This document shows positions 28,211-42,244 of a stretch of 64,000 nucleotides of DNA, piece by piece; the first letter of the stretch is position 1; each line of letters opens with the position of its first letter. The position numbers were made by a program, and so were the translations under genes. The notes beneath the pieces are model-generated. The model saw only the letters and a list, made by a program, of their open reading frames with translations. It was not told the DNA's origin and did not search any database. The stretch comes from Protonemura montana (taxonomy: Eukaryota; Arthropoda; Insecta; Plecoptera; Nemouridae). Where the stretch lies: contig CANOQG010000007.1 of the NCBI GenBank assembly GCA_947568835.1, forward strand, positions 4,464,001 to 4,528,000, written 5' to 3'.

Positions 28211-29488
28211 GATATATTGCAGGACATGGGGCAGGACATGGGGCAAAACATGGGGCAGGACATGGGACAGGACATGGGGCAGGACATGGGGCAGGACATG
28301 GGGCAGGACATGGGGAAGGACATGGGACATGAGGCAGGACAGGGGGAGGACATGGAGCAGGACATGGGGCAGGACATGGGGCAGGACATGGGGCAGGACA
28401 TGGGACATGGGGCAGGACATGGGGCAGGACATGGAGCAGGACATGGGACATGACATGGGACAGGACATGGGACAGGACATAGGGCAGGACATGGGGCAGG
28501 ACATGGTGCAGGACATACGGCAGGACATGGGGCAGGACATGGGGCAGGACATGGGGCAGGACATGAGGCAGGACTTGAAGCAGGACATGGGGCAGGACAT
28601 GGGGCAGGACATGGGACAGGACATGGGGCAGGACATGGGGCAGGACATGGGGCAGGACATGGGGCAGTACATGGGGCAAGACATGAGGCAGGACATGGGA
28701 CAGGACATGGGGCAGGACATGGGACAGGACATAGGGAAGGACATGGGGCAGGACATGGGGCAGGACATGGGGCAGGACATGGGACATGGGGCAAGACATG
28801 GGACAGGACATGGGGCAGAACATGGGGCAGGACATGGGGCAGGACATGGGGCGGGACATAGGCCAGGACATGGGGCAGGAAATGGGACAGGACAAAGGGC
28901 AGGACATGGGGCAGGACATGGGACATGGGGCAGGACATGGGGCAGGACATGGGGCATGACATGGGGCAGGACATGGGACAGGACATGGGGCAGGACATGG
29001 GGCAGGACATGGGGCAGGACATGGGGCAGGACATGAGGCAGGACATGGGACAGGACATGGGGCAGGACATGGGGCAGGACATGGGACATGGGGCAGGACA
29101 TGGGGCAGGACATGGAGCAGGAGATGGGGCAGGAAATGGGGCAGGACATGGGACAGGACATAGGGCAGGACATGGGGCAGGACATGAGGCAGGACATGGG
29201 GCAGGACATGGGACATAGGGCAGGACAGGGGAAGGACATGGAGCAGGACATGGGGCAGGACATGGGGCAGGAGATAAGACAGGACATAGGGCAGGACATG
29301 GGGTAGGACATGGGGCAGGACATGGGGCAGGACATGGGACATGGGGCAAGACATGGGGCAGGACATGGGGCAGGACATGGGGCAGGACATGGGGCAGGAC
29401 ATGGGACAGGACATGGGACATGGGGCAGGACATGGGGCAGGACATGGGGCAGGACATGGGGCAGGACATGGGGCAGGACATGGGGCAG
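28211..29488 (+). repeat. HOR unit, 1,278-bp class
   Basis: Shortest class. It starts with the GATATATTGC landmark, has ACTTGAAGC near 28,573, then jumps from the ATGGGACATGG region near 29,415 straight to the next landmark. It so omits GAGACAGG, GACACGGGA, GGGCCATGG and the flanking runs. GAGATAAGAC at 29,271 is a private change. Confidence 0.9.
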
Positions 29489-30774
29489 GACATATTACAG
29501 GACATGGGGCAGGACATGGGGCAAAACATGGGGCAGGACATGGGACAGGACATGGGGCAGGACATGGGGCAGGACATGGGGCAGGACATGGGGAAGGACA
29601 TGGGACATGAGGCAGGACAGGGGGAGGACATGGAGCAGGACATGGGGCAGGACATGGGGCAGGACATGGGGCAGGACATGGGACATGGGGCAGGACATGG
29701 GGCAGGACATGGAGCAGGACATGGGACATGACATGGGACAGGACATGGGACAGGACATAGGGCAGGACATGGGGCAGGACATGGTGCAGGACATACGGCA
29801 GGACATGGGGCAGGACATGGGGCAGGACATGGGGCAGGACATGGGGCAGGACATGGGGCAGGACATGGGGCAGGACATGGGGCAGGACATGGGACATGGG
29901 GCAGGACATGGGGCAGGACATAAGACAGGACATAGGGCAGGACATGGGGTAGGACATGGGGCAGGACATGGGGCAGGACATGGGACATGGGGCAAGACAT
30001 GGGGCAGGACATGGGGCAGGACATGGGGCAGGACATGGGGCAGGACATGGGGCAGGACATGGGACATGGGGCAGGACATGGGGCAGGACATAAGACAGGA
30101 CATAGGGCAGGACATGGGGTAGGACATGGGGCAGGACATGGGGCAGGACATGGGACATGGGGCAAGACATGGGGCAGGACATGGGGCAGGACATGGGGCA
30201 GGACATGGGGCAGGACATGGGGCAGGACATGGGACATGGGGCAGGACATGGGGCAGGACATGGGGCAGGACATGGGGCAGGACATGGGGCAGGACATGGG
30301 GCAGGACATAGGGCAGGCCATGGGGCAGGACATGGGGCAGGACATGGAGCAGGACAAGGGACATGACATGGGACAGGACATGGGGCAGGACATGGGGCAG
30401 GACATGAGACAGGACATAGGGCAGGACATGGGGCAGGACATGGGGCAGGACATGGGGCAGGACACGGGACATGGGGCAAGACATGGGGCAGGACATGGGG
30501 CAGGACATGGGGCAGGACATGGGGCAGGACATGGGGCAGGACATGGGGCAGGACATGGGGCAGGAAATGGGACAGGACAAGGGGCAGGACATGGGGCAGG
30601 ACATGGGCCATGGGGCAGGACATGGGGCAGGACATGGGGCAGGACATGGGGCAGGACATGGGGCAGGACATGGGGCAGGACATGGGGCAGGACATAGGGC
30701 AGGACATGGGGTAGGACATGAGGCAGGACATGAGACAGGACATGGGGCAGGACATGGGGCAGGACATGGGACAG
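29489..30774 (+). repeat. HOR unit, 1,286-bp class
   Basis: After CATACGGCAGG near 29,795 this class jumps through a run of plain 12-mers to ATAAGACAGG near 29,920. It skips ACTTGAAGC, ATAGGGAAGG, GCGGGACATAGG and GGAGATGG. It then has two ATAAGACAGG ... GGGGTAGG blocks, AGGGCAGGCC, GAGACAGG, GACACGGGA and GGGCCATGG. Confidence 0.9.
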
Positions 30775-32522
30775 GACATATTACAGGACATGGGGCAGGA
30801 CATGGGGCAAAACATGGGGCAGGACATGGGACAGGACATGGGGCAGGACATGGGGCAGGACATGGGGCAGGACATGGGGAAGGACATGGGACATGAGGCA
30901 GGACAGGGGGAGGACATGGAGCAGGACATGGGGCAGGACATGGGGCAGGACATGGGGCAGGACATGGGACATGGGGCAGGACATGGGGCAGGACATGGAG
31001 CAGGACATGGGACATGACATGGGACAGGACATGGGACAGGACATAGGGCAGGACATGGGGCAGGACATGGTGCAGGACATACGGCAGGACATGGGGCAGG
31101 ACATGGGGCAGGACATGGGGCAGGACATGGGGCAGGACATGAGGCAGGACTTGAAGCAGGACATGGGGCAGGACATGGGGCAGGACATGGGACAGGACAT
31201 GGGGCAGGACATGGGGCAGGACATGGGGCAGGACATGGGGCAGTACATGGGGCAGGACATGAGGCAGGACATGGGACAGGACATGGGGCAGGACATGGGA
31301 CAGGACATAGGGAAGGACATGGGGCAGGACATGGGGCAGGACATGGGGCAGGACATGGGACATGGGGCAAGACATGGGACAGGACATGGGGCAGAACATG
31401 GGGCAGGACATGGGGCAGGACATGGGGCGGGACATAGGCCAGGACATGGGGCAGGAAATGGGACAGGACAAAGGGCAGGACATGGGGCAGGACATGGGAC
31501 ATGGGGCAGGACATGGGGCAGGACATGGGGCATGACATGGGGCAGGACATGGGACAGGACATGGGGCAGGACATGGGGCAGGACATGGGGCAGGACATGG
31601 GGCAGGACATGAGGCAGGACATGGGACAGGACATGGGGCAGGACATGGGGCAGGACATGGGACATGGGGCAGGACATGGGGCAGGACATGGAGCAGGAGA
31701 TGGGGCAGGAAATGGGGCAGGACATGGGACAGGACATAGGGCAGGACATGGGGCAGGACATGAGGCAGGACATGGGGCAGGACATGGGACATAGGGCAGG
31801 ACAGGGGAAGGACATGGAGCAGGACATGGGGCAGGACATGGGGCAGGACATAAGACAGGACATAGGGCAGGACATGGGGTAGGACATGGGGCAGGACATG
31901 GGGCAGGACATGGGACATGGGGCAAGACATGGGACAGGACATGGGACATGGGGCAGGACATGGGGCAGGACATGGGGCAGGACATGGGGCAGGACATGGG
32001 GCAGGACATGGGGCAGGACATAGGGCAGGCCATGGGGCAGGACATGGGGCAGGACATGGAGCAGGACAAGGGACATGACATGGGACAGGACATGGGGCAG
32101 GACATGGGGCAGGACATGAGACAGGACATAGGGCAGGACATGGGGCAGGACATGGGGCAGGACATGGGGCAGGACACGGGACATGGGGCAAGACATGGGG
32201 CAGGACATGGGGCAGGACATGGGGCAGGACATGGGTAAGGACATGGGGCAGGACATGGGGCAGGACATGGGGCAGGAAATGGGACAGGACAAGGGGCAGG
32301 ACATGGGGCAGGACATGGGCCATGGGGCAGGACATGGGGCAGGACATGGGGCAGGACATGGGGCAGGACATGGGGCAGGACATGGGGCAGGACATGGGGC
32401 AGGACATGGGGCAGGACATGGGGCAGGACATGGGGCAAGACATAGGGCAGGACATGGGGTAGGACATGAGGCAGGACATGAGACAGGACATGGGGCAGGA
32501 CATGGGGCAGGACATGGGACAG
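30775..32522 (+). repeat. HOR unit, 1,748-bp class (copy 3)
   Basis: Same order and length as 26,463-28,210 (offset 4,312), but with TATTAC at the landmark, no ATGTGGCAGG or GACCTGGGGC, and GCATGACATGG where the other has GCATTACATGG. GGGGCAAGACATAGG near 32,424 marks this copy and its 7,158-bp partner. Confidence 0.9.
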
Positions 32523-33800
32523 GATATATTGCAGGACATGGGGCAGGACATGGGGCAAAACATGGGGCAGGACATGGGACAGGACATGGGGCAGGACATG
32601 GGGCAGGACATGGGGCAGGACATGGGGAAGGACATGGGACATGAGGCAGGACAGGGGGAGGACATGGAGCAGGACATGGGGCAGGACATGGGGCAGGACA
32701 TGGGGCAGGACATGGGACATGGGGCAGGACATGGGGCAGGACATGGAGCAGGACATGGGACATGACATGGGACAGGACATGGGACAGGACATAGGGCAGG
32801 ACATGGGGCAGGACATGGTGCAGGACATACGGCAGGACATGGGGCAGGACATGGGGCAGGACATGGGGCAGGACATGAGGCAGGACTTGAAGCAGGACAT
32901 GGGGCAGGACATGGGGCAGGACATGGGACAGGACATGGGGCAGGACATGGGGCAGGACATGGGGCAGGACATGGGGCAGTACATGGGGCAGGACATGAGG
33001 CAGGACATGGGACAGGACATGGGGCAGGACATGGGACAGGACATAGGGAAGGACATGGGGCAGGACATGGGGCAGGACATGGGGCAGGACATGGGACATG
33101 GGGCAAGACATGGGACAGGACATGGGGCAGAACATGGGGCAGGACATGGGGCAGGACATGGGGCGGGACATAGGCCAGGACATGGGGCAGGAAATGGGAC
33201 AGGACAAAGGGCAGGACATGGGGCAGGACATGGGACATGGGGCAGGACATGGGGCAGGACATGGGGCATGACATGGGGCAGGACATGGGACAGGACATGG
33301 GGCAGGACATGGGGCAGGACATGGGGCAGGACATGGGGCAGGACATGAGGCAGGACATGGGACAGGACATGGGGCAGGACATGGGGCAGGACATGGGACA
33401 TGGGGCAGGACATGGGGCAGGACATGGAGCAGGAGATGGGGCAGGAAATGGGGCAGGACATGGGACAGGACATAGGGCAGGACATGGGGCAGGACATGAG
33501 GCAGGACATGGGGCAGGACATGGGACATAGGGCAGGACAGGGGAAGGACATGGAGCAGGACATAAGGCAGGACATGGGGCAGGACATAAGACAGGACATA
33601 GGGCAGGACATGGGGTAGGACATGGGGCAGGACATGGGGCAGGACATGGGACATGGGGCAAGACATGGGGCAGGACATGGGGCAGGACATGGGGCAGGAC
33701 ATGGGGCAGGACATGGGACAGGACATGGGACATGGGGCAGGACATGGGGCAGGACATGGGGCAGGACATGGGGCAGGACATGGGGCAGGACATGGGGCAG
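32523..33800 (+). repeat. HOR unit, 1,278-bp class (copy 2)
   Basis: Offset 4,312 bp from the unit at 28,211. It is marked by GACATAAGGCAGG near 33,560, which recurs near 40,718 and 50,177 and so traces the later duplications. Confidence 0.9.
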
Positions 33801-35368
33801 GACATATTACAGGACATGGGGCAGGACATGGGGCAAAACATGGGGCAGGACATGGGACAGGACATGGGGCAGGACATGGGGCAGGACATGGGGCAGGACA
33901 TGGGGAAGGACATGGGACATGAGGCAGGACAGGGGGAGGACATGGAGCAGGACATGGGGCAGGACATGGGGCAGGACATGGGGCAGGACATGGGACATGG
34001 GGCAGGACATGGGGCAGGACATGGAGCAGGACATGGGACATGACATGGGACAGGACATGGGACAGGACATAGGGCAGGACATGGGGCAGGACATGGTGCA
34101 GGACATACGGCAGGACATGGGGCAGGACATGGGGCAGGACATGGGACAGGACATAGGGAAGGACATGGGGCAGGACATGGGGCAGGACATGGGGCAGGAC
34201 ATGGGACATGGGGCAAGACATGGGACAGGACATGGGGCAGAACATGGGGCAGGACATGGGGCAGGACATGGGGCGGGACATAGGCCAGGACATGGGGCAG
34301 GAAATGGGACAGGACAAAGGGCAGGACATGGGGCAGGACATGGGACATGGGGCAGGACATGGGGCAGGACATGGGGCATTACATGGGGCAGGACATGGGA
34401 CAGGACATGGGGCAGGACATGGGGCAGGACATGGGGCAGGACATGGGGCAGGACATGAGGCAGGACATGGGACAGGACATGGGGCAGGACATGGGGCAGG
34501 ACATGGGACATGGGGCAGGACATGGGGCAGGACATGGAGCAGGAGATGGGGCAGGAAATGGGGCAGGACATGGGACAGGACATAGGGCAGGACATGGGGC
34601 AGGACATGAGGCAGGACATGGGGCAGGACATGGGACATAGGGCAGGACAGGGGAAGGACATGGAGCAGGACATGGGGCAGGACATGGGGCAGGACATAAG
34701 ACAGGACATAGGGCAGGACATGGGGTAGGACATGGGGCAGGACATGGGGCAGGACATGGGACATGGGGCAAGACATGGGACAGGACATGGGACATGGGGC
34801 AGGACATGGGGCAGGACATGGGGCAGGACATGGGGCAGGACATGGGGCAGGACATGGGGCAGGACATAGGGCAGGCCATGGGGCAGGACATGGGGCAGGA
34901 CATGGAGCAGGACAAGGGACATGACATGGGACAGGACATGGGGCAGGACATGGGGCAGGACATGAGACAGGACATAGGGCAGGACATGGGGCAGGACATG
35001 GGGCAGGACATGGGGCAGGACACGGGACATGGGGCAAGACATGGGGCAGGACATGGGGCAGGACATGGGGCAGGACATGGGTAAGGACATGGGGCAGGAC
35101 ATGGGGCAGGACATGGGGCAGGAAATGGGACAGGACAAGGGGCAGGACATGGGGCAGGACATGGGCCATGGGGCAGGACATGGGGCAGGACATGGGGCAG
35201 GACATGGGGCAGGACATGGGGCAGGACATGGGGCAGGACATGGGGCAGGACATGGGGCAGGACATGGGGCAGGACATGGGGCAGGACATAGGGCAGGACA
35301 TGGGGTAGGACATGAGGCAGGACATGAGACAGGACATGGGGCAGGACATGGGGCAGGACATGGGACAG
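33801..35368 (+). repeat. HOR unit, 1,568 bp, contains the 7,158-bp duplication junction
   Basis: Begins like the 1,286-bp class (CATACGGCAGG near 34,106) and switches at about 34,140 to the ATAGGGAAGG part of a 1,748-bp unit. It is thus 180 bp (15 twelve-mers) shorter than 1,748. The hybrid is what tandem duplication of a 7,158-bp block would produce. GCATTACATGG is at 34,376. Confidence 0.9.
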
Positions 35369-36646
35369 GATATATTGCAGGACATGGGGCAGGACATGGG
35401 GCAAAACATGGGGCAGGACATGGGACAGGACATGGGGCAGGACATGGGGCAGGACATGGGGCAGGACATGGGGAAGGACATGGGACATGAGGCAGGACAG
35501 GGGGAGGACATGGAGCAGGACATGGGGCAGGACATGGGGCAGGACATGGGGCAGGACATGGGACATGGGGCAGGACATGGGGCAGGACATGGAGCAGGAC
35601 ATGGGACATGACATGGGACAGGACATGGGACAGGACATAGGGCAGGACATGGGGCAGGACATGGTGCAGGACATACGGCAGGACATGGGGCAGGACATGG
35701 GGCAGGACATGGGGCAGGACATGAGGCAGGACTTGAAGCAGGACATGGGGCAGGACATGGGGCAGGACATGGGACAGGACATGGGGCAGGACATGGGGCA
35801 GGACATGGGGCAGGACATGGGGCAGTACATGGGGCAAGACATGAGGCAGGACATGGGACAGGACATGGGGCAGGACATGGGACAGGACATAGGGAAGGAC
35901 ATGGGGCAGGACATGGGGCAGGACATGGGGCAGGACATGGGACATGGGGCAAGACATGGGACAGGACATGGGGCAGAACATGGGGCAGGACATGGGGCAG
36001 GACATGGGGCGGGACATAGGCCAGGACATGGGGCAGGAAATGGGACAGGACAAAGGGCAGGACATGGGGCAGGACATGGGACATGGGGCAGGACATGGGG
36101 CAGGACATGGGGCATGACATGGGGCAGGACATGGGACAGGACATGGGGCAGGACATGGGGCAGGACATGGGGCAGGACATGGGGCAGGACATGAGGCAGG
36201 ACATGGGACAGGACATGGGGCAGGACATGGGGCAGGACATGGGACATGGGGCAGGACATGGGGCAGGACATGGAGCAGGAGATGGGGCAGGAAATAGGGC
36301 AGGACATGGGACAGGACATAGGGCAGGACATGGGGCAGGACATGAGGCAGGACATGGGGCAGGACATGGGACATAGGGCAGGACAGGGGAAGGACATGGA
36401 GCAGGACATGGGGCAGGACATGGGGCAGGACATAAGACAGGACATAGGGCAGGACATGGGGTAGGACATGGGGCAGGACATGGGGCAGGACATGGGACAT
36501 GGGGCAAGACATGGGGCAGGACATGGGGCAGGACATGGGGCAGGACATGGGGCAGGACATGGGACAGGACATGGGACATGGGGCAGGACATGGGGAAGGA
36601 CATGGGGCAGGACATGGGGCAGGACATGGGGCAGGACATGGGGCAG
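35369..36646 (+). repeat. HOR unit, 1,278-bp class (copy 3)
   Basis: Copy of 28,211-29,488 at offset 7,158. Differences seen are GGAAATAGGG near 36,292, GACATAAGAC in place of GAGATAAGAC, and an extra GGGGAAGG near 36,594. Confidence 0.9.
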
Positions 36647-37932
36647 GACATATTACAGGACATGGGGCAGGACATGGGGCAAAACATGGGGCAGGACATG
36701 GGACAGGACATGGGGCAGGACATGGGGCAGGACATGGGGCAGGACATGGGGAAGGACATGGGACATGAGGCAGGACAGGGGGAGGACATGGAGCAGGACA
36801 TGGGGCAGGACATGGGGCAGGACATGGGGCAGGACATGGGACATGGGGCAGGACATGGGGCAGGACATGGAGCAGGACATGGGACATGACATGGGACAGG
36901 ACATGGGACAGGACATAGGGCAGGACATGGGGCAGGACATGGTGCAGGACATACGGCAGGACATGGGGCAGGACATGGGGCAGGACATGGGGCAGGACAT
37001 GGGGCAGGACATGGGGCAGGACATGGGGCAGGACATGGGGCAGGACATGGGACATGGGGCAGGACATGGGGCAGGACATAAGACAGGACATAGGGCAGGA
37101 CATGGGGTAGGACATGGGGCAGGACATGGGGCAGGACATGGGACATGGGGCAAGACATGGGGCAGGACATGGGGCAGGACATGGGGCAGGACATGGGGCA
37201 GGACATGGGGCAGGACATGGGACATGGGGCAGGACATGGGGCAGGACATAAGACAGGACATAGGGCAGGACATGGGGTAGGACATGGGGCAGGACATGGG
37301 GCAGGACATGGGACATGGGGCAAGACATGGGGCAGGACATGGGGCAGGACATGGGGCAGGACATGGGGCAGGACATGGGGCAGGACATGGGACATGGGGC
37401 AGGACATGGGGCAGGACATGGGGCAGGACATGGGGCAGGACATGGGGCAGGACATGGGGCAGGACATAGGGCAGGCCATGGGGCAGGACATGGGGCAGGA
37501 CATGGAGCAGGACAAGGGACATGACATGGGACAGGACATGGGGCAGGACATGGGGCAGGACATGAGACAGGACATAGGGCAGGACATGGGGCAGGACATG
37601 GGGCAGGACATGGGGCAGGACACGGGACATGGGGCAAGACATGGGGCAGGACATGGGGCAGGACATGGGGCAGGACATGGGGCAGGACATGGGGCAGGAC
37701 ATGGGGCAGGACATGGGGCAGGAAATGGGACAGGACAAGGGGCAGGACATGGGGCAGGACATGGGCCATGGGGCAGGACATGGGGCAGGACATGGGGCAG
37801 GACATGGGGCAGGACATGGGGCAGGACATGGGGCAGGACATGGGGCAGGACATAGGGCAGGACATGGGGTAGGACATGAGGCAGGACATGAGACAGGACA
37901 TGGGGCAGGACATGGGGCAGGACATGGGACAG
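36647..37932 (+). repeat. HOR unit, 1,286-bp class (copy 2)
   Basis: Copy of 29,489-30,774 at offset 7,158; I noticed no internal length difference. Confidence 0.9.
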
Positions 37933-39680
37933 GACATATTACAGGACATGGGGCAGGACATGGGGCAAAACATGGGGCAGGACATGGGACAGGACATGGG
38001 GCAGGACATGGGGCAGGACATGGGGCAGGACATGGGGAAGGACATGGGACATGAGGCAGGACAGGGGGAGGACATGGAGCAGGACATGGGGCAGGACATG
38101 GGGCAGGACATGGGGCAGGACATGGGACATGGGGCAGGACATGGGGCAGGACATGGAGCAGGACATGGGACATGACATGGGACAGGACATGGGACAGGAC
38201 ATAGGGCAGGACATGGGGCAGGACATGGTGCAGGACATACGGCAGGACATGGGGCAGGACATGGGGCAGGACATGGGGCAGGACATGGGGCAGGACATGA
38301 GGCAGGACTTGAAGCAGGACATGGGGCAGGACATGGGGCAGGACATGGGACAGGACATGGGGCAGGACATGGGGCAGGACATGGGGCAGGACATGGGGCA
38401 GTACATGGGGCAGGACATGAGGCAGGACATGGGACAGGACATGGGGCAGGACATGGGACAGGACATAGGGAAGGACATGGGGCAGGACATGGGGCAGGAC
38501 ATGGGGCAGGACATGGGACATGGGGCAAGACATGGGACAGGACATGGGGCAGAACATGGGGCAGGACATGGGGCAGGACATGGGGCGGGACATAGGCCAG
38601 GACATGGGGCAGGAAATGGGACAGGACAAAGGGCAGGACATGGGGCAGGACATGGGACATGGGGCAGGACATGGGGCAGGACATGGGGCATGACATGGGG
38701 CAGGACATGGGACAGGACATGGGGCAGGACATGGGGCAGGACATGGGGCAGGACATGGGGCAGGACATGAGGCAGGACATGGGACAGGACATGGGGCAGG
38801 ACATGGGGCAGGACATGGGACATGGGGCAGGACATGGGGCAGGACATGGAGCAGGAGATGGGGCAGGAAATGGGGCAGGACATGGGACAGGACATAGGGC
38901 AGGACATGGGGCAGGACATGAGGCAGGACATGGGGCAGGACATGGGACATAGGGCAGGACAGGGGAAGGACATGGAGCAGGACATGGGGCAGGACATGGG
39001 GCAGGACATAAGACAGGACATAGGGCAGGACATGGGGTAGGACATGGGGCAGGACATGGGGCAGGACATGGGACATGGGGCAAGACATGGGACAGGACAT
39101 GGGACATGGGGCAGGACATGGGGCAGGACATGGGGCAGGACATGGGGCAGGACATGGGGCAGGACATGGGGCAGGACATAGGGCAGGCCATGGGGCAGGA
39201 CATGGGGCAGGACATGGAGCAGGACAAGGGACATGACATGGGACAGGACATGGGGCAGGACATGGGGCAGGACATGAGACAGGACATAGGGCAGGACATG
39301 GGGCAGGACATGGGGCAGGACATGGGGCAGGACACGGGACATGGGGCAAGACATGGGGCAGGACATGGGGCAGGACATGGGGCAGGACATGGGTAAGGAC
39401 ATGGGGCAGGACATGGGGCAGGACATGGGGCAGGAAATGGGACAGGACAAGGGGCAGGACATGGGGCAGGACATGGGCCATGGGGCAGGACATGGGGCAG
39501 GACATGGGGCAGGACATGGGGCAGGACATGGGGCAGGACATGGGGCAGGACATGGGGCAGGACATGGGGCAGGACATGGGGCAGGACATGGGGCAAGACA
39601 TAGGGCAGGACATGGGGTAGGACATGAGGCAGGACATGAGACAGGACATGGGGCAGGACATGGGGCAGGACATGGGACAG
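37933..39680 (+). repeat. HOR unit, 1,748-bp class (copy 4)
   Basis: Copy of 30,775-32,522 at offset 7,158, including the diagnostic GGGGCAAGACATAGG near 39,582 and GGGTAAGG near 39,391. Confidence 0.9.
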
Positions 39681-40958
39681 GATATATTGCAGGACATGGG
39701 GCAGGACATGGGGCAAAACATGGGGCAGGACATGGGACAGGACATGGGGCAGGACATGGGGCAGGACATGGGGCAGGACATGGGGAAGGACATGGGACAT
39801 GAGGCAGGACAGGGGGAGGACATGGAGCAGGACATGGGGCAGGACATGGGGCAGGACATGGGGCAGGACATGGGACATGGGGCAGGACATGGGGCAGGAC
39901 ATGGAGCAGGACATGGGACATGACATGGGACAGGACATGGGACAGGACATAGGGCAGGACATGGGGCAGGACATGGTGCAGGACATACGGCAGGACATGG
40001 GGCAGGACATGGGGCAGGACATGGGGCAGGACATGAGGCAGGACTTGAAGCAGGACATGGGGCAGGACATGGGGCAGGACATGGGACAGGACATGGGGCA
40101 GGACATGGGGCAGGACATGGGGCAGGACATGGGGCAGTACATGGGGCAGGACATGAGGCAGGACATGGGACAGGACATGGGGCAGGACATGGGACAGGAC
40201 ATAGGGAAGGACATGGGGCAGGACATGGGGCAGGACATGGGGCAGGACATGGGACATGGGGCAAGACATGGGACAGGACATGGGGCAGAACATGGGGCAG
40301 GACATGGGGCAGGACATGGGGCGGGACATAGGCCAGGACATGGGGCAGGAAATGGGACAGGACAAAGGGCAGGACATGGGGCAGGACATGGGACATGGGG
40401 CAGGACATGGGGCAGGACATGGGGCATGACATGGGGCAGGACATGGGACAGGACATGGGGCAGGACATGGGGCAGGACATGGGGCAGGACATGGGGCAGG
40501 ACATGAGGCAGGACATGGGACAGGACATGGGGCAGGACATGGGGCAGGACATGGGACATGGGGCAGGACATGGGGCAGGACATGGAGCAGGAGATGGGGC
40601 AGGAAATGGGGCAGGACATGGGACAGGACATAGGGCAGGACATGGGGCAGGACATGAGGCAGGACATGGGGCAGGACATGGGACATAGGGCAGGACAGGG
40701 GAAGGACATGGAGCAGGACATAAGGCAGGACATGGGGCAGGACATAAGACAGGACATAGGGCAGGACATGGGGTAGGACATGGGGCAGGACATGGGGCAG
40801 GACATGGGACATGGGGCAAGACATGGGGCAGGACATGGGGCAGGACATGGGGCAGGACATGGGGCAGGACATGGGACAGGACATGGGACATGGGGCAGGA
40901 CATGGGGCAGGACATGGGGCAGGACATGGGGCAGGACATGGGGCAGGACATGGGGCAG
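39681..40958 (+). repeat. HOR unit, 1,278-bp class (copy 4)
   Basis: Copy of 32,523-33,800 at offset 7,158, with GACATAAGGCAGG near 40,718. The left copy of the ~9.4-kb duplication starts inside this unit at about 40,424. Confidence 0.9.
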
Positions 40959-42244
40959 GACATATTACAGGACATGGGGCAGGACATGGGGCAAAACATG
41001 GGGCAGGACATGGGACAGGACATGGGGCAGGACATGGGGCAGGACATGGGGCAGGACATGGGGAAGGACATGGGACATGAGGCAGGACAGGGGGAGGACA
41101 TGGAGCAGGACATGGGGCAGGACATGGGGCAGGACATGGGGCAGGACATGGGACATGGGGCAGGACATGGGGCAGGACATGGAGCAGGACATGGGACATG
41201 ACATGGGACAGGACATGGGACAGGACATAGGGCAGGACATGGGGCAGGACATGGTGCAGGACATACGGCAGGACATGGGGCAGGACATGGGGCAGGACAT
41301 GGGGCAGGACATGGGGCAGGACATGGGGCAGGACATGGGGCAGGACATGGGGCAGGACATGGGACATGGGGCAGGACATGGGGCAGGACATAAGACAGGA
41401 CATAGGGCAGGACATGGGGTAGGACATGGGGCAGGACATGGGGCAGGACATGGGACATGGGGCAAGACATGGGGCAGGACATGGGGCAGGACATGGGGCA
41501 GGACATGGGGCAGGACATGGGGCAGGACATGGGACATGGGGCAGGACATGGGGCAGGACATAAGACAGGACATAGGGCAGGACATGGGGTAGGACATGGG
41601 GCAGGACATGGGGCAGGACATGGGACATGGGGCAAGACATGGGGCAGGACATGGGGCAGGACATGGGGCAGGACATGGGGCAGGACATGGGGCAGGACAT
41701 GGGACATGGGGCAGGACATGGGGCAGGACATGGGGCAGGACATGGGGCAGGACATGGGGCAGGACATGGGGCAGGACATAGGGCAGGCCATGGGGCAGGA
41801 CATGGGGCAGGACATGGAGCAGGACAAGGGACATGACATGGGACAGGACATGGGGCAGGACATGGGGCAGGACATGAGACAGGACATAGGGCAGGACATG
41901 GGGCAGGACATGGGGCAGGACATGGGGCAGGACACGGGACATGGGGCAAGACATGGGGCAGGACATGGGGCAGGACATGGGGCAGGACATGGGGCAGGAC
42001 ATGGGGCAGGACATGGGGCAGGACATGGGGCAGGAAATGGGACAGGACAAGGGGCAGGACATGGGGCAGGACATGGGCCATGGGGCAGGACATGGGGCAG
42101 GACATGGGGCAGGACATGGGGCAGGACATGGGGCAGGACATGGGGCAGGACATGGGGCAGGACATAGGGCAGGACATGGGGTAGGACATGAGGCAGGACA
42201 TGAGACAGGACATGGGGCAGGACATGGGGCAGGACATGGGACAG
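40959..42244 (+). repeat. HOR unit, 1,286-bp class (copy 3)
   Basis: Matches 33,801 onward at offset 7,158 until about 41,300, where copy 2 of that block ends. It also matches 50,418-51,703 at offset 9,459. Confidence 0.9.

Larger units (their letters stand above)
23487..28382 (+). repeat. Copy 2 of the 6,427-bp-offset block
   Basis: Right copy of the 17.1-22.0 kb block; only isolated point differences were noticed. Its last part is also the start of the 7,158-bp tandem block, so the two amplification events overlap. Confidence 0.88.
26985..34142 (+). repeat. Copy 1 of a 7,158-bp tandem duplication
   Basis: Six consecutive marks (27,218; 28,211; 29,489; 30,775; 32,523; 33,801) each recur exactly 7,158 bp downstream. 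ATAGGGAAGG at about 26,993 pairs with 34,151. Within this copy the first and last parts are related at offset 4,312 (28,211 with 32,523, and 29,489 with 33,801), so it already holds a smaller duplication. Confidence 0.92.
34143..41300 (+). repeat. Copy 2 of the 7,158-bp tandem duplication
   Basis: Directly adjoins copy 1. The match ends at about 41,300, where this copy continues with plain 12-mers while copy 1 is followed by ATAGGGAAGG. Only a handful of point differences were noticed (near 29,271/36,429, 29,136/36,294 and 29,436/36,594), suggesting a recent event. An alternative is a duplicated path in the assembly. Confidence 0.92.
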
